Below, one piece after another: positions 61,932-64,000 of a DNA stretch of 64,000 nt. A model generated the notes under the pieces. It saw only the letters and a program-made list of their open reading frames with translations. It was not told the DNA's origin and did not search any database. Every line of letters begins with the position of its first letter. Position 1 is the stretch's first letter. Position numbers and translations under genes: made by a program. This stretch comes from an uncultured Clostridia bacterium (GTDB lineage Bacteria > Bacillota > Clostridia > Christensenellales > CAG-314), in contig CALVWF010000001.1 in assembly GCA_944364615.1 (NCBI GenBank), positions 278,426 to 342,425 on the forward strand, in the 5' to 3' direction.

Positions 61932-62738
61932 TTACATCGATTTGTTAGCAACGGAACTTGCCGCCCTCATTGTGCGTTCGTAAGCATGATCTCCAAGCTT
62001 TTCGTAAATCGCATTGTACAACACATTGACAATGTACGAAATGGATACAATGGTAGACACCGATCCGCCTTCGTAAGCAGCTTCACGTCTTGTAGAATAC
62101 AATATGTAATCGGCGTACTTGGCCAACGGTGAATGGTCGTAACACGTGATTACTACAATCTTGACACCGTTGCGCTTGGCAATTTCCGCAACGTCGATGA
62201 TGTCCTTGGTGCTACCCGACACACTGATGAGCACCACCATGTCCTTTTCGCCCATGTTGCTGGCAATCATTGCCTGCAAGTGTGGGTCGGGGGTAGCCGT
62301 AACACTGATTCCGATACGGGCAAGTACATTGCTCACTTCCATTGCCGTGATGGATGAATTGCCTACACCAAATGCGCAAATCTTGTTGGCTTCAATCATG
62401 TGCTGGGCAATTTCAAGACATGTGCTGTAACTGATACTGCGTGACGTTTCGGTAATTGCATCCGTCATTTGTATTGCAACACGCTTGACTACACTGTTTA
62501 TACTGTGACTGTCCACCATGCCAAGTTCCTTGCTCAGGCTGAGCTTGAAATCCTGAAATCCGTTGTATCCCAACTTCTTACAAAAACGCACCAACGTTGC
62601 CTCAGCTACTTTAAGACGTGATGCAAGTTCCGTGATGGACAAATAAATGAGTTCGTTTTTTTCGGCATTTAAAATTCCTTCAATTACTTTCTTTTCAGAC
62701 TTGGTTGCCATGTCCTTGATGGCAAGCATTCTGTCCAT
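61932..62738 (-). CDS. MurR/RpiR-family transcriptional regulator
   Basis: About 268 residues from ATG 62738 (AGGAAA six bases upstream); ATG 62753 is an alternative. N-terminal HTH_6 ('SITELASRLKVAEATLVRFCKKLGYNGFQDFKL', residues about 35-70) and C-terminal SIS domain (about 110-240: 'ICAFGVGNSSITAMEV', 'MVVLISVSGSTKDIIDVAEIAKRNG', 'VVITCYDHSPLAKYADYILY'). SIS domains of this family sense phosphorylated sugars such as MurNAc-6-P or other amino-sugar phosphates. It precedes GH38 and lies upstream of the nanE promoter, which carries two A/T-rich inverted repeats; control of both operons by a ManNAc- or GlcNAc-phosphate is a reasonable inference. Confidence 0.93.
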   Translation of the reverse strand: MDRMLAIKDMATKSEKKVIEGILNAEKNELIYLSITELASRLKVAEATLVRFCKKLGYNGFQDFKLSLSKELGMVDSHSINSVVKRVAIQMTDAITETSRSISYSTCLEIAQHMIEANKICAFGVGNSSITAMEVSNVLARIGISVTATPDPHLQAMIASNMGEKDMVVLISVSGSTKDIIDVAEIAKRNGVKIVVITCYDHSPLAKYADYILYSTRREAAYEGGSVSTIVSISYIVNVLYNAIYEKLGDHAYERTMRAASSVANKSM

Positions 62739-62761
62739 AGTCTTTCCTACCATAAACACCT

Positions 62762-63920
62762 TTACCGCCTGTTTGAATTTTTCAAGAAGCCACCGCCATT
62801 TTCAAACCGATTGCAATATACTTGTAAATATTTACTGCGAAACTGAAAAATCTTTTCATTGCTTTTGCAAAAAAAATGTCCACAGTGAGGACAATGTTTG
62901 AATATCGGCAAGTCAACTTGCTTAAACTTGCATTTATTTTAATACACCAGTCTTGTAGATGTCAAGAGCAAAACAAAAATCCCGTTTCAAATATTTAAAC
63001 TCAATTGTCACCAATGGACACTTGAAACACAATGCTGTTGTTCTTTCATTCTCTCTATCGGAAAGCCCATCCACAAATGTTCGGTGAAATGCTTCCTTGA
63101 TATAGATTGGCAAATATGCCCAGCGCTTCAAAACACTGGTATGATACCCACGAATGGGTCGATTTGATTTGTCTGTCTTGTGATAAATAAATATTGGATT
63201 CTTGCCAAACATTTCATATTCGGCTTCCTCATCTACAATGTCGTATTTTTTCAACCGTTCACCTTCGTAAGGATTTCCCAAACACAATGCCATAAACAAA
63301 ATGACCGCAAGAGAAAACCTGTCGGAATGCACGTCAGGGAGTTGTCGCTTGCCTGTTTTGAGATCACGATCACCACGCACGATTTCAGGAGCCATGTATC
63401 TTATTTTACCAAGAATACCAAGGTTCTTCTTGTCTGCGGTTACATTGTCGTTGTCGCAAATCAGCAAATCTCCCGTTTGAGGATCGAGAAAGAAACTACC
63501 ATCGTTCAAATCTTGGTAGGAGAATCCCTTTTCGTGCAATTTCTTAAATGCAATGCACAGCTCAATACACCACCTGATTAGCAATGCCTGACTGTCAAAT
63601 ACATTTTTCCCCGTTAAATAGGATATGAAAGACACGTACTCGGAAGGTCTAACATCCATAAAATATCCAAAGTCTCCGTCTTCCCATTCTATGACTGCTT
63701 TGGGCCACAAAAATGCCTGATAAGGACTGCCAATTTCAGTATTTCTTTTCAGATTATTGCGGAAATCATCACTTGTTTCATCTTTGTATATCTTTAATGC
63801 AAGTAAATCTCCGCCTTTATCTACTAGACATACTTCGCCTTGACCGCCCTCACCTAGCAAATTTAAAATCTTGACTTCTTGTCCATCACAAGTAAATATG
63901 TCGTTCTTTTTGAACTTCAT
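62762..63920 (-). pseudogene. eukaryotic-type protein kinase with zinc-ribbon tail, frameshifted
   Basis: The first frame (63920-62934, 328 residues) has the kinase landmarks: Gly-rich loop 'GEGGQGEV' (about 22), Lys in 'LALKIYKD', 'KGFSYQDLNDGSFFLD' in place of HRDxxxxN, 'ICDNDNV' in place of DFG, and 'RYMAPEIV'. Near the end it has a Cys pair, CFKC, and then stops at 62934. In another frame 'NKCKFKQVDLPIFKHCPHCG' continues to TAA at 62762-62764, giving the second Cys pair of a zinc ribbon. Removing one A from the AAAA at 62937-62940 joins them. Such kinases often sit with TerY/vWA and PP2C genes. The start overlaps a preceding stop as ATGA. Activity is uncertain with an atypical HRD. Confidence 0.75.
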
Positions 63921-64000
63921 CTTCTTACTTGCTTGCGCAAATGGACAATACGTTTGTATTGCGTTAGGATTCTTTTCCTAACAGTTTGTAGTAGATGTGG
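63917..64000 (-). CDS. 3' end of an unidentified gene
   Basis: An open frame of 27 codons from the right edge ends in TGA at 63917-63919, overlapping the kinase ATG (ATGA). The tail is basic ('KRIVHLRKQVRR'). The overlap suggests one operon. In related loci a PP2C phosphatase or vWA protein precedes the kinase, but nothing here identifies it. Confidence 0.4.
   Translation of the reverse strand, partial: PHLLQTVRKRILTQYKRIVHLRKQVRR

Overview
The window looks like chromosome from a low-to-mid GC Bacillota, probably a gut Clostridia (a Christensenellales-like lineage would fit). This rests on strong AGGAGG ribosome sites, many lipobox lipoproteins, BspA-type leucine-rich repeats, Listeria-Bacteroides and GLUG repeats, Cys-x2-Cys 'PTCTEEGYT' modules, LacI and RpiR regulators, and CUT1 transporters without their own ATPase. 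The genus assignment is inference. Nearly every gene lies on the minus strand; the main exception is one giant BspA-like gene (22.4-29.2 kb) and the broken genes behind it.

Layout in the minus-strand reading direction. (A) About 64.0-59.0 kb: the tail of an unknown gene, a eukaryotic-type protein kinase whose zinc-ribbon tail is split off by a frameshift, an RpiR regulator and a GH38 alpha-mannosidase, closed by a strong terminator. (B) About 58.8-40.3 kb: a long operon behind a consensus promoter with inverted-repeat operators. It runs NanE, DUF4127, two anchored GHL10 proteins, a seven-repeat lipoprotein, an anchored NAGPA-type phosphodiester glycosidase, a LplABC-like importer (binding protein and two permeases), a ROK kinase and an FAD-dependent oxidoreductase. 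It reads as capture and breakdown of a phosphodiester-linked or ManNAc-containing glycan. (C) About 40-29.2 kb: a decayed accessory region with truncated secreted and SPFH genes, a frameshifted giant surface protein, a SIR2-like protein, a tRNA 3'-half with arm-type repeats (an element boundary), a truncated nucleotidyltransferase abutting a serine-recombinase remnant, a flavin reductase, a 20-bp-phased triple repeat and gene fragments. (D) 29.4-22.2 kb, plus strand: promoter, structured leader with terminator, and a 2269-residue BspA-type lipoprotein that runs into a fragment of an XRE repressor gene. (E) About 21.8-5.0 kb: two small genes, a LacI regulator with palindromic operators, then a long operon of CUT1 transporter (binding protein, two permeases), GH172, FucI-type isomerase, AlsE/Rpe-type epimerase, ribokinase-type kinase and three surface proteins with carbohydrate-binding-like domains or a DUF6259-like domain. 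(F) 3.8-1 bp: a small membrane protein, another LacI regulator and a partial Cys-rich lipoprotein.

Most interesting are operon E, which can be read as a complete D-arabinose (possibly D-arabinan) route: GH172, import, D-arabinose isomerase, kinase, epimerase, pentose phosphates; and operon B, where the seven-repeat lipoprotein appears to be an array of the same module found at the N-terminus of the neighbouring GHL10 protein. Both are inferences from gene content; substrates are not shown by sequence alone.
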